Shown: piece after piece, positions 45,716-54,501 of the stretch
Layout of the letters: each line of letters starts with the position of its first letter
Numbering within the stretch: the stretch's first letter is position 1
Assembly: GCF_001006325.2 (NCBI RefSeq)
Contig: NZ_LBIA02000001.1
Span: 620,001-684,000, forward strand
Source: Afipia massiliensis
GTDB lineage: Bacteria; Pseudomonadota; Alphaproteobacteria; Rhizobiales; Xanthobacteraceae
Length of the DNA: 64,000 nt
Reading direction: 5' to 3'
Made by a program: the position numbers and the translations under genes
Notes under the pieces: model-generated
What the model was told of the DNA's origin: nothing
The model's database searches: none
The model's input: the letters and a program-made list of their open reading frames with translations, nothing else

Positions 45716-45748
45716 TTTTATCTGGCGTACGTAATCCGAGGGCGATCA

Positions 45749-46870
45749 TTGCAGAATCAAAAAAACGACAACATGCGGCATCTGGACGGGTTGCGGATCA
45801 TCGCTGCCTGCGCCGTCGTCGTTCTTCACTATGCCGACTACGTGAAGGATCATCCCGCCGGGCGCTTCATGGTCGGTCACACCCTGCATTTCAATCTGTT
45901 TGTTGATCTGTTCTTCGTGGTGTCCGGGTTTGTCATCGCAAGCCAGTATCTCGGCAAGGTCGAGGACCTCTCCTCCGTAGGGCGCTTTATTTGGCGCCGG
46001 CTGGCCCGCATTTATCCGCTTCATCTGGCAACTCTGGCGTTTTATCTGGCCATTGCCGCCGCCGCATACTTCGGGCTTGCCAAAACCGACAACCCTGCGC
46101 GCTACCCGTTGTCCGATGTGCCCGCGCAGCTTCTGCTGCTTCACGCGTTCGACGGGCAGCGGCTGACTTTCAACTTTCCGAGTTGGTCGCTATCGGCTGA
46201 AATGTTCTGCTATCTCCTCTTTCCGATCACCGCACTGCTGGCCGCGCGGCGCAAGGCGCTGGTGATTCCACTTGTGGTGCTTCCCGCTCTCGCAAACAGT
46301 GTCTATGTGGCCGCAACCGGCAGCGAATCCTGGGCTGAATGGATCAACCAGGGCGGCATCTTCAGAGCGTTGCCGGGCTTCAATCTCGGCGTCGCGTGCT
46401 ATGTGTTCCGGCATCACATCGCGCGCTGGCCCATCGTCCCCGGAACTCTGACGGCAGGCCTGGCGCTTTTCATTCTTCTGGGCTGGCTGCTGCCAGAGAT
46501 GGCGGCGCTTGTCGCCGTGTATGCAATCGCGGTGCTCGCGATCCAGCACGATTTGTCCGAGACACCCACCATCCTGTCTCGCCTGCGGTTCGACCGCGCC
46601 TCCGCATATACCTACTCCTGCTACATGCTTCATATTCCCGTCGCCACCGTTGTTCTGACTGTGGGGGCGCGTTATCTGGCCGGCACTCCGGAAGGAAAGC
46701 TGACGCTGCTGCCCGTCGCTGTTGCGATGCTCGCAGCATTGAGCATTCTGTCTTATCGTTTCTTTGAAACTCCGCTACGCCGCGCGCTTAACAGCGCGTT
46801 CGATCGTCAGTTCACGCCCAGCACGGAGGCAACCGTCCCTGCCGGATCTTCGCAAGGGGGCGCACGATGA
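45749..46870 (+). CDS. OafA/YrhL-type acyltransferase (first of a pair)
   Basis: A 373-residue acyltransferase-3 membrane protein with about 10 helices. The N-terminal motif RHLDGLRIIAACAVVVLHYADYV carries the conserved Arg and His, and a later FFVVSGFVIASQYLG and FIWRRLARIYPLHL follow the family order. Such proteins put acetyl or other acyl groups on sugars of O-antigen or EPS. The start may be the TTG at 45749, which has GAGGG upstream, or the ATG at 45773 (eight residues shorter). Its stop overlaps the next gene in ATGA. Confidence 0.9.
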   Translation: MQNQKNDNMRHLDGLRIIAACAVVVLHYADYVKDHPAGRFMVGHTLHFNLFVDLFFVVSGFVIASQYLGKVEDLSSVGRFIWRRLARIYPLHLATLAFYLAIAAAAYFGLAKTDNPARYPLSDVPAQLLLLHAFDGQRLTFNFPSWSLSAEMFCYLLFPITALLAARRKALVIPLVVLPALANSVYVAATGSESWAEWINQGGIFRALPGFNLGVACYVFRHHIARWPIVPGTLTAGLALFILLGWLLPEMAALVAVYAIAVLAIQHDLSETPTILSRLRFDRASAYTYSCYMLHIPVATVVLTVGARYLAGTPEGKLTLLPVAVAMLAALSILSYRFFETPLRRALNSAFDRQFTPSTEATVPAGSSQGGAR

Positions 46871-47919
46871 CAATGACAGTAGCAGCGCGCATTCCGGACA
46901 ACTGGATCTCGTCACGGGCCGAACCAGCCAGCCGTGATGCTACGATCGACACCATGCGTGGCATCGCGATCCTGATGGTGATCGGCATCCATTCGCTGCC
47001 GCAGCCGCTCGATACGTCATGGCCGACAATCATCGACGCGGCGCTGCGGCCATGCGTTCCGATCTTCCTGTTTGCATCTGGATATCTGACCGCGCGCTCG
47101 AATCGCGTTCCCCTCGGGAAGCGGGTCATGGCTACGCTTGTTCCTTATGCCATCGCCTTCACCGCCGCCTACGTCTACATGGCCTGGCACAACCCGGCGA
47201 TGGATCATCGCTTCACCACAACGATGGCGCGATTCCTGCTCGCCTACGTGTTCGTCTATTACTATGTCTTCGTCTATCTCGGTTGCACTGTCGGGCTGTG
47301 GCTGGTCTTCCGATGCGCCAACATCAATGCCCGGGATGCTTCACAGCGGCTTGTCACTTTTCTCGGTCTCTCGATCATATTCGGACTGATTGCCGGAAGT
47401 TATCTCGATCCGCTGTTATCGCGCGCGGGTTTCTCCGAATCGCTCGTTCAGGAAGCGCGCCTGCGTGACATCCCATTCTGGTTTACCTTCGCGTCGCTGG
47501 GGGTTCTGTTCGGCAAGGCTGGCGGCGAGACTGCGCTGCGCAACATGCGCTCGGTGATCCTCGGCGCGACCCTGATCGCCTATCTCATCTATGCAGCAAT
47601 CAGAATCACGAACCTCGGCGACGCCGCCGACTACGATTCCGTTGCCTTCTTCGGTTACGCCGCGCTGTTCAGCGTTCTGCTCCTGGCCTTTCAGCCGCGC
47701 CCTCCGTTTCTCGCGACGATCGGATCCGGAAGCTACTTCATCTACCTCTGGCACATTTTCATTGTCATGATGCTGCGCGACCACACTTCCCTGCGCGGGT
47801 ACGGCGCATTTCCGGACTTCGTGGCGACATACATCATCACGACGCTCGTCAGCGTGACGGGCTTGCTGACGATCCGACGGATCATGCCGCCCAGAACCTT
47901 GCGCTGGCTGGGAGCCTGA
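46867..47919 (+). CDS. Acyltransferase-3 family protein (second of a pair)
   Basis: A 350-residue membrane acyltransferase starting with a 20-residue cytoplasmic tail, then IDTMRGIAILMVIGIHSLPQP with the family His, and about 10 helices. It resembles the gene just upstream only in family, not in detail. It overlaps that gene by four bases and ends two bases before the flippase gene. Two different acyltransferases in one locus suggest that the polymer bears at least two acyl substitutions, or one acyl and one similar group such as succinyl. The donor is unknown. Confidence 0.88.
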   Translation: MTMTVAARIPDNWISSRAEPASRDATIDTMRGIAILMVIGIHSLPQPLDTSWPTIIDAALRPCVPIFLFASGYLTARSNRVPLGKRVMATLVPYAIAFTAAYVYMAWHNPAMDHRFTTTMARFLLAYVFVYYYVFVYLGCTVGLWLVFRCANINARDASQRLVTFLGLSIIFGLIAGSYLDPLLSRAGFSESLVQEARLRDIPFWFTFASLGVLFGKAGGETALRNMRSVILGATLIAYLIYAAIRITNLGDAADYDSVAFFGYAALFSVLLLAFQPRPPFLATIGSGSYFIYLWHIFIVMMLRDHTSLRGYGAFPDFVATYIITTLVSVTGLLTIRRIMPPRTLRWLGA

Positions 47920-47921
47920 AC

Positions 47922-49361
47922 ATGCTTTTGAAACACACGCTCCTCTATATGCCCGCGCAGATCATCGGGCCGCTGTTCCAGTTGATCGCGATGGTTGTCT
48001 GGACCCATGTCGTCAACGAACACACCCTTGGCGTCATCACGCTGGTCACAGCCACCCACGAACTTCTGCAGATCGGATTTCTCGCCTGGTGGTCCCAGTA
48101 CGCCTTGCGCTTCTTCGGCCGCTTCCAGAGCGGCGAGGAAGCACAGCGCTTCTACAGGACGGAAAATGTAATTCTGCTGACCTCTGTCATCATTCAGAGC
48201 GTCGCAATCATCGGCATTCTTTTCCTGGTGATTTCACCCGACGCCAGCATCGGCTTGCTGGTTGCAGCGGTCGCCTACGTCGTGACCCGTTCGCTCAATC
48301 TCTACATCGGCGAACGCGCCCGCGTGCAACAACAGATCGGCGTCTACTCGATCCAGCAGATCGTTGGACCGGCCGCCGGGTTTCTGATCGGCCTGGTCAT
48401 GATCAAATTGCTCGGTCAGGGCCCCGAATGGCCGCTCGCCGGCTATGCCATCGCGCAGCTTGCCGTGGCGCTGATCGTCCTTCCAAGGATCGGTTTTGGC
48501 CGGAGCTTTTGGCCGATCGACCGCAAGATCATCAATCATGCCCTGCACTACGGAATTCCCCTGATTGTCGGGGGCGGGCTGAGCTGGATCGGCCTCAACG
48601 CGTCGCGCTTTGTCGTCAACGACATGCTGGGCGTCGCCGCGGCGGGCCTGTTCGCTGTCGGTTACGGCCTGGGTCAACGGGCGGCGGCCGTGGCCGCGAT
48701 GCTGGTGACGGCGGCCGCTTTCCCGATCGCGGTGAAGCGCATGGAGGACAGTGGCAGCAAGGCGGCGATGCAGCAGCTGTCCGACAACAGCGCGCTTCTC
48801 GTCGCCGTTCTCGCGCCAAGCATTCTGGGAATCTTTATGCTGCGCGCTGAAATCGTTCATCTGCTGATCGCAGCTCCGTTCCAGCAGGTGACACTCGCTG
48901 TTCTGCCGCTGGCCGTTCTGGCCGGCGCGATTCGAAACCTGCGCGCCCATTTTGGCGACCAGGTCTTTCTCCTGCATAGCCGCACACGCCTGATGATCGC
49001 CGTTGCAAGCATCGACGCATTGGTGACGGTGGCGCTGAGCTTCGCCTTTATCTGGTACTGGGGAATCGTCGGCGGCGCCGTTGCAACGGTCATTGCGGCG
49101 TCGGCAGCCGCGATTGCGAGCTTCGCCATCGGCTTCTCGCAATTCAGCCTGAGGCTGCCGCTCGGTCATCTCCTCCGCATCGCCATTGCAACGATTGCAA
49201 TGGGATGCTTGCTGCGGCTTCTGCCCGAGGCCAGGAACATCGCCACCATGGCCGCGCATATTGCGACGGGTGCCACGTCATACATCGCCACTCTTGCACT
49301 GCTCTACGCACCGACTGCGTACAGGATGTTTCGCGCGAGGCCGCAACGATCCAGCCCCTGA
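47922..49361 (+). CDS. Wzx-like lipopolysaccharide flippase
   Basis: A 479-residue membrane protein of the MATE/PST flippase superfamily with 12-14 helices, recognised by its size, the GRFQSGEEAQRFYRTEN loop and the GLGQRAAAVAAMLVTAAAFPIAVKRMED segment. It would flip the lipid-linked repeat unit across the inner membrane for polymerisation by the Wzy-like protein. It starts two bases after the acyltransferase stop, and ends 12 bases before the convergent GH10 gene. Confidence 0.9.
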   Translation: MLLKHTLLYMPAQIIGPLFQLIAMVVWTHVVNEHTLGVITLVTATHELLQIGFLAWWSQYALRFFGRFQSGEEAQRFYRTENVILLTSVIIQSVAIIGILFLVISPDASIGLLVAAVAYVVTRSLNLYIGERARVQQQIGVYSIQQIVGPAAGFLIGLVMIKLLGQGPEWPLAGYAIAQLAVALIVLPRIGFGRSFWPIDRKIINHALHYGIPLIVGGGLSWIGLNASRFVVNDMLGVAAAGLFAVGYGLGQRAAAVAAMLVTAAAFPIAVKRMEDSGSKAAMQQLSDNSALLVAVLAPSILGIFMLRAEIVHLLIAAPFQQVTLAVLPLAVLAGAIRNLRAHFGDQVFLLHSRTRLMIAVASIDALVTVALSFAFIWYWGIVGGAVATVIAASAAAIASFAIGFSQFSLRLPLGHLLRIAIATIAMGCLLRLLPEARNIATMAAHIATGATSYIATLALLYAPTAYRMFRARPQRSSP

Positions 49362-49373
49362 AAGTTACAGACC

Positions 49374-50477
49374 TTATGCTTTCTTCGCATTCCGGAATGC
49401 GCGCGCCATTGCGAACCAGAGAGGCTTCCTTTGGTTGGCGTCATCAAACGGCAATGGCCTGGGGAGCCGCTCGGCCAGCGGATTCTTTTTCTTCGCTGCG
49501 TCCGTATAGAAGGAATAGTTGTCTGCAAGCTCCCACGCGACCACCATCTTCACCGCCGGGATACGCAACACCGTGTTGAGAAATTTTTCACCCGTGTCCG
49601 CGATCATCGCATCGCGGGTCGGAATGTCATCCGGGAACGTATCGTCGCGGACATCGAACTCGGTGATGTAGATATCCACCTTGCGCTCGGCGAGCGCATG
49701 CACGAAATCCGCGAAACGCGCCGCGTCATGCGGATAGCGCGGTTGAAGGTGCCCCTGCAGTCCGACCGCATGGAGCGGAACTCCTGCATCCTGCAGCTCG
49801 TCAACCAAACGCAGCAGGCCTGCGCGAATGGCCCGGCCGACGTCGTCGTCCCGCTCTGTGTGCGCCTCGTTGAGCACGAATTTAGTCTTCTTGTCTGCAA
49901 GCGCCGCCCGCTCGAACGCCCGCCGCACATAGCCGGCTCCGAACGCGTCATACCATGGGCCAAGCCGATATCCACCGGGCGCCTTGTGCCCCGGCCAGAA
50001 CGGCTCATTGACGACATCCCACGACTGCAGTTTTCCGGCGTAACGAGCAGCGACCTCCTCGACATAACCGTCGAAGAATGTCCGCCGCTCCGCAGTGCTC
50101 ATGCTCTTGATCCATGCGGGAACCCACTCGTTCCAGACAAGGCAGTGACCGCGCATTGGAATCCTGTTGCTTGCACAGAATTTCAGCAAACGATCCGCGC
50201 TTTCGAATCGCTTGAGTCCGGGCTGCGGCGCGATGGTGCCCATTTTCATGGCGACATCGGTCGTCACGATTCGCGCATGCGTCGTATAGAGCTCGCGATA
50301 TGCAAAATCCTTGTCGATCACGGGCCCTGCTGCGGCTCCGAACACGAATCCATTTTCTGCCGCAATCGCGCCAAGACTTTCACTTGCCGCAGCAGCAGCT
50401 GGCGTGATGATGCGCGATGCAACTCCCGCGCCAGCGAGTATCGAAATCGCCTGTCGCCGCGAAATCTTCACATGCAT
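49374..50477 (-). CDS. Secreted GH10 glycoside hydrolase (endo-xylanase family)
   Basis: A 367-residue retaining glycoside hydrolase. The N-terminus has a twin-Arg stretch (ISRRQAISILAGAGVA) and looks like a Tat or Sec signal ending near AAAAA. Both catalytic Glu residues of GH10 are visible, the acid/base in WDVVNEP near residue 150 and the nucleophile in ITEFDV near residue 265. ATG at 50477 is chosen from the signal; a longer frame has no family value. It lies on the opposite strand inside the EPS locus. Inferred role: trimming or releasing the EPS, rather than plant xylan digestion. GH10 enzymes also cleave other beta-1,4 polymers. Confidence 0.93.
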   Translation of the reverse strand: MHVKISRRQAISILAGAGVASRIITPAAAAASESLGAIAAENGFVFGAAAGPVIDKDFAYRELYTTHARIVTTDVAMKMGTIAPQPGLKRFESADRLLKFCASNRIPMRGHCLVWNEWVPAWIKSMSTAERRTFFDGYVEEVAARYAGKLQSWDVVNEPFWPGHKAPGGYRLGPWYDAFGAGYVRRAFERAALADKKTKFVLNEAHTERDDDVGRAIRAGLLRLVDELQDAGVPLHAVGLQGHLQPRYPHDAARFADFVHALAERKVDIYITEFDVRDDTFPDDIPTRDAMIADTGEKFLNTVLRIPAVKMVVAWELADNYSFYTDAAKKKNPLAERLPRPLPFDDANQRKPLWFAMARAFRNAKKA

Positions 50478-50681
50478 GGCAGATCTCCATTGCGAGAATG
50501 ATTTGGTTTCGTCGTCATCGCGTTTCGCAAACGCGACGCCATCGTTGCGACGCAATGGTGCGATTTCGTGACTGTGTTGGTGAAGAGAGAAAACTTTTAC
50601 TCAAAGTTCCGATCGTCACCGCGAATAACGTCGGCGTTATGGGCAAGCGTTACTCGACCACATTGTCATTGGGGACTCGAC

Positions 50682-51476
50682 ATGATGGAATCGCAGGCGC
50701 ACGAATCGCGCGACATGACTGTCGATGGCATCGCCATCAACATTCTCTCAATGCCGGAAGCCGTGTCGTCCATCGTGTCGGCGGCACAGACCGGCGACAG
50801 CTTCAGCGTTTGTACGCTCAATCTCGATCACGTTGCGCAGCTCCAACAGCGGCCTGACTTCCGGGCAGCCTATCGCCGCGCCCGCTTTGTCACCGCCGAT
50901 GGTTTTCCGATTGTTGCGCTGGGACGTCTCGCCGGCGCGAAGATCGAACGAACGACCGGCGCCGATCTGGTCGAACCTCTTTGCGAGCAGGCCGGAAGCA
51001 AAAACATTCCCGTCTATCTGCTGGGCTCCAACCGACTGACACTTCATCGCACGGCCAGACGGCTGGCCAGCCGGTTCAAGGGACTTCAAATCGTCGGCTA
51101 CGACGCGCCCGGCGGCAATTTCGATCCCTACTCGGATGAAGCCGACCGCGCGATTGATGGCATCCGCAAATCAGGCGCCAGGCTTTGCTTTGTCGCGCTC
51201 GGCGCACCGCGGCAGGAAATCTTCGCTGCGCGCTGTCTCGACAGACTTCCCGGCGTCGGATTGCTCTGCATAGGAGCCGCTCTGGACTTCATCGCCCATA
51301 CGCAGAATCGCGCTCCGCTGATCACACAGAAGATTGGCCTCGAATGGGCATGGCGAATGCTGCGCGATCCGCGTCGGCTGGGCCCGCGCTATGCACGGTG
51401 TATGTCTATCGTTCCACGTTTGGTCGCAAGCAGCATCCCGCAGATCGTAAACGCCCGGACAAGGAAAGTGGCATGA
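50682..51476 (+). CDS. WecB/TagA/CpsF-type glycosyltransferase (GT26)
   Basis: About 264 residues. Family marks are VTADGFPIVALGRLAG, ERTTGADLVEPL near residue 85, and CIGAALDFIAHTQNRAP followed by GLEWAWRMLRDPRRLGPRY at the C-terminus. GT26 enzymes transfer N-acetyl-mannosaminuronate, mannosamine or glucosyl units to lipid-linked acceptors. The ATG at 50682 (or 50685) with GGGGAC upstream is used; the open frame to 50568 is not supported. The stop overlaps the next gene in ATGA. It resumes the plus-strand direction after the GH10 gene. Confidence 0.9.
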   Translation: MMESQAHESRDMTVDGIAINILSMPEAVSSIVSAAQTGDSFSVCTLNLDHVAQLQQRPDFRAAYRRARFVTADGFPIVALGRLAGAKIERTTGADLVEPLCEQAGSKNIPVYLLGSNRLTLHRTARRLASRFKGLQIVGYDAPGGNFDPYSDEADRAIDGIRKSGARLCFVALGAPRQEIFAARCLDRLPGVGLLCIGAALDFIAHTQNRAPLITQKIGLEWAWRMLRDPRRLGPRYARCMSIVPRLVASSIPQIVNARTRKVA

Positions 51477-52750
51477 CATCCACGGTTACACTGGCTCAAC
51501 GCGCCCGAAATGCTCACCTCACGCCCCCGCGGTATCAGATCTGCCTAATTCATCCGTTCGATCCGCGCGGCGAGAAGGTCGGCGGGCTGGAAACCTACAT
51601 CCGCGACTTCATCACATTCCACCCGACAGATACCGATCTCCTTTTTATCGGCGTCGACTCCGTCGGCGACCTGAAGCTCGGTGAGATCCACAAACTCACC
51701 TTCAGGGGACGAACGTTCGATTTCCTGCCCATTCTGCGCTATTCGGATAGCCAGGCGCGCGAGGCGGCCCGTTCGATCGCCGCGTCACTCACCGGCCAGT
51801 TTTTCGTAGCCCTTCTGCGCAACTTCGGTCTGGTCTCGAAACATATCCGCTCACGGCGGTGCTCGATCGACCTGCGCCGGGTGGAATTCTCGTGGCTTCC
51901 GGCCGTCCTTCGCCTTCCCTTTATTCAGATGCTTCACGGCGAGGGCGTTCCGAAACTCCAGATGGACTCGCTATTGCGCAGATACTCGTTCGTCCACAAC
52001 GCAGGCGAGCGCTTCGCCATGGCGACCAGCGCAAAGTTTCTTTGCGTGAACCCGTACATCACCGAACGTCTGCAGAAGGAATACCCGCGGCAGCGGGACA
52101 AGATCGACACGCTGTGGACATGGGTCAACACGGAGATTTTCCGTCCGCAGCCCCTGCCCCGCGATACTGCGCCATTCCGGATTGTCTTTGCGGGACGCCT
52201 CGACGAGTTCAAGGACCCGCCACTGATGTTCCAGACGATCGACCGCTTGCGTCAGGTGATGCCGGAGAAGGTCGAATTTCACTACATTGGAACCAGCGAT
52301 CCACACCGGTTCTCCGAGTTCGCGGCGATCGAGGCGATCACTGTCCGCCACGGATTCAAGGATGCAGTCGGAATGGCCGCAACCCTTGCATCTGCGCATG
52401 CCGGAATCCTGACATCGGAATTCGAAGGAATGCCACGGTTCGTCCTCGAGACGTTGGCGGTCGGCCGCCCCGTCGTCTCCACGCACCTGCCGCAGCTTGA
52501 AGCCGTCATTCGAGACGGCGAGTCCGGCTATCTGGTTCCGCGAAGCGATTCGAGAGCCGACATGGTCGAACGGCTGGTGCATCGCTTCATCAATGTTCGC
52601 GATGCTATCGCCCAAGGAGATATGGATTCATCACGGATCGCGGCCAGCATCCGGACCTTTACACCGAGCACCCAGCTCGCGCGCGTCTTCCGCTATCACC
52701 AGGAAATCCAGAACACTCGCGGCCTGATGGCCAATCCGCTCGCCTACTGA
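51473..52750 (+). CDS. Glycosyltransferase family 4
   Basis: A 425-residue GT-B enzyme. The N-terminal acceptor part begins YQICLIHPFDPRGEKVGGLETYIRDFI, with the GGLETY that marks GT4. The donor domain has RIVFAGRLDEFKDPPLMFQTI near residue 230 and EFEGMPRFVLETLAVGRPVVSTHLPQLE near residue 320, which holds the E-x7-E signature. It starts in the ATGA overlap with the GT26 gene, so a longer frame from 51185 is a shadow. One sugar of the repeat unit is probably added by it. Confidence 0.92.
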   Translation: MTSTVTLAQRARNAHLTPPRYQICLIHPFDPRGEKVGGLETYIRDFITFHPTDTDLLFIGVDSVGDLKLGEIHKLTFRGRTFDFLPILRYSDSQAREAARSIAASLTGQFFVALLRNFGLVSKHIRSRRCSIDLRRVEFSWLPAVLRLPFIQMLHGEGVPKLQMDSLLRRYSFVHNAGERFAMATSAKFLCVNPYITERLQKEYPRQRDKIDTLWTWVNTEIFRPQPLPRDTAPFRIVFAGRLDEFKDPPLMFQTIDRLRQVMPEKVEFHYIGTSDPHRFSEFAAIEAITVRHGFKDAVGMAATLASAHAGILTSEFEGMPRFVLETLAVGRPVVSTHLPQLEAVIRDGESGYLVPRSDSRADMVERLVHRFINVRDAIAQGDMDSSRIAASIRTFTPSTQLARVFRYHQEIQNTRGLMANPLAY

Positions 52751-52760
52751 GGACGCAGCC

Positions 52761-53999
52761 ATGAACATTCTCATGCTGACAAGCGAATTTGCACCTGCGA
52801 CCGGCGGCATCGGCACCTACGCGCGGGAAATCGCGACAGCAGCCACCGAGCTCGGCGCCCGTGTCACAGTCCTGGCCCCCGACTATTCCAAGAGTTCGCT
52901 GGAGGAGGACAAGTCTTTTCCCTTTGAACTACATCGCTTTCACGGCGGGCTGCATTCCATGCGGAACCTTCCCTCGAAGATTTTGCTCGCGCGCAACCAC
53001 GTGCGGATCGAGGACTACGACGTGATCCATGCGGCCGATTGGCCGTTCTTCATCCCGCTGGCCCTGTCGCGTCACCGGACTCAGGCGCGCCTGCTGATGA
53101 CGGTGCACGGCACAGAGATCAACGAGACCCAGACACCGCTGAAGAGGCTTGCGATCCAGGCGGCCGGCGTCTTTGGTCCACGCGTCGAAATCGCCGCCAA
53201 CAGCCGGTTCACACGCGAGCTTTTCCGGGAACGTTTCTCCATCGAAAGCGAACGCGTTGTCGCCATTCCGCTCGGCGTATCGGATTTCTGGTTTGGTCCA
53301 CGAAAGAGCCGCAAGGCGACACGCAAGGCCTACGGCGTCGATGCGGACAAGATCGTGATGGTCACCGTTGCCCGCCTCACCCGGCGCAAGGGACATCTCA
53401 AGACCCTCGCGGCATTAGCGAGCCTGCCGGATGAGTTGCGCAGACGACTCGCATGGCTCGTGATCGGCCCTAACGGCGAGCCCGATTTTGTCGAAGAGTT
53501 TCGCGATATGGTCGACACCACCGATTGCGAAGTTCACCTGCTCGGATCTCTGTCGAATGAACATATCCGCGATATTTACGGCGCCAGCGATTTCTTCTGC
53601 CTGACCGGCATCCCGGAATCCTCGGGACGCGTGGAGGGCTTCGGTCTGGTGTATCTCGAGGCCGGTGCTGGCGGCCTCCCCAGCGTCGCGACGGCGGTCG
53701 GTGGAGTGCCAGATGCCGTCCTGGCGAACGAGACCGGATTGCTCGTTGAGCCTGACGTCAAAGCCATCGCGCAAGCCATCACGGAAATCGCCGAAGACAG
53801 CAACACGCGATCGATTCTGGCGGCAGGCGCCGCCGCGCATGCGCGTTCCTTATCATGGGAGCGATGTGCTGCCGAAACCTACCATCTCCCGCGCGCAGGC
53901 GAGCGAAAGGACGTCAAGACAACGGACAATCGATCGGCGCGAGAGCAGGCCCATTCGGGCGATGCGATGCCGCGCACGGCCGTCGCGGGCCGCAGATGA
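52761..53999 (+). CDS. Glycosyltransferase family 4
   Basis: A 412-residue GT-B enzyme starting MNILMLTSEFAPATGGIGTYAREIATAATELGARV, the GT4 acceptor motif. The donor domain has MVTVARLTRRKGHLKTLAAL near residue 195 and SSGRVEGFGLVYLEAGAGGLPSVAT near residue 290, with GVPDAV following. It comes ten bases after the previous gene. Its stop overlaps the next gene's start in ATGA. The C-terminal 45 residues after the HARSLSWERCAAE stretch are basic and unlike the family, so they may be a run-on. Confidence 0.92.
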   Translation: MNILMLTSEFAPATGGIGTYAREIATAATELGARVTVLAPDYSKSSLEEDKSFPFELHRFHGGLHSMRNLPSKILLARNHVRIEDYDVIHAADWPFFIPLALSRHRTQARLLMTVHGTEINETQTPLKRLAIQAAGVFGPRVEIAANSRFTRELFRERFSIESERVVAIPLGVSDFWFGPRKSRKATRKAYGVDADKIVMVTVARLTRRKGHLKTLAALASLPDELRRRLAWLVIGPNGEPDFVEEFRDMVDTTDCEVHLLGSLSNEHIRDIYGASDFFCLTGIPESSGRVEGFGLVYLEAGAGGLPSVATAVGGVPDAVLANETGLLVEPDVKAIAQAITEIAEDSNTRSILAAGAAAHARSLSWERCAAETYHLPRAGERKDVKTTDNRSAREQAHSGDAMPRTAVAGRR

Positions 54000-54412
54000 T
54001 GAAGGTCTTCGCTGCGGGCATCATTTTGATGTCGATTGCAGCGGGCCCCGCGCAGGCCGAAAGCTGCACCAAGAGCCGCGATCATCTGCTCGGGAGTCTT
54101 GGCGGCGATCTGGCGCAACCGCCGCAAGCCTATCAGGGACTGTTCAAGATTTGCCTTGCAACCATATCCATAACGAACGTCAAGGATGCTTTCGTCCTGA
54201 GGGATGGCGGGATCGCCGTCATACCAAAGCAGGATAGCGTGGCGGCAACCGCGGCGACACTTTCGAAATTCTGCGATGCATATCCGCGTAGCACCCTTCG
54301 ATTCCTCAGCCGCAAGGATCTGCTGCAGGCGAACTCCGTCTCCCGCATTGTGAAAATGTCATCGACCGGCGCGACATCGTGCCGGAAGATCAAGGGCAAT
54401 GCACCGTCCTGA
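53996..54412 (+). CDS. Small secreted cysteine-containing protein
   Basis: A protein of 138 residues, or 137 from the second ATG at 53999, with a signal peptide (VFAAGIILMSIAAGPAQAES) that I cannot name. The mature part has four Cys residues (ESCTKS, KICLA, KFCDAY, TSCRK), which may form two disulfides in the periplasm or outside. There is no known catalytic motif. The ATG overlaps the stop of the glycosyltransferase, so it belongs to the EPS operon and may act on the polymer. The longer open frame from 53855 is a shadow. Confidence 0.7.
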   Translation: MMKVFAAGIILMSIAAGPAQAESCTKSRDHLLGSLGGDLAQPPQAYQGLFKICLATISITNVKDAFVLRDGGIAVIPKQDSVAATAATLSKFCDAYPRSTLRFLSRKDLLQANSVSRIVKMSSTGATSCRKIKGNAPS

Positions 54413-54462
54413 ATTTCCGGTCGTCCTGATCGCGCCGAACGCGATCGCCGCAAGAAGGCAAG

Positions 54463-54490
54463 GTAGCCGAGCCAGATTGAGCCCGGCTAC
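54463..54490. terminator. Hairpin between the EPS locus and the next operon
   Basis: GTAGCCG (54463-54469) pairs with CGGCTAC (54484-54490) around a 14-base loop in the 89-base gap between two convergent genes. No strong T-run on either side, so a bidirectional stop is possible but weak. Confidence 0.4.
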
Positions 54491-54501
54491 CCCTGCTCTC
54501 A

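Noticed and set aside
49374-50477. GH10 gene as a plant-xylan utilisation locus
   Set aside because: No xylose transporter, xylosidase or isomerase nearby; EPS genes flank it on both sides.
51185-51472. N-terminal extension of the glycosyltransferase frame
   Set aside because: It overlaps the GT26 gene in another frame; the ATGA junction at 51473 gives the natural start.
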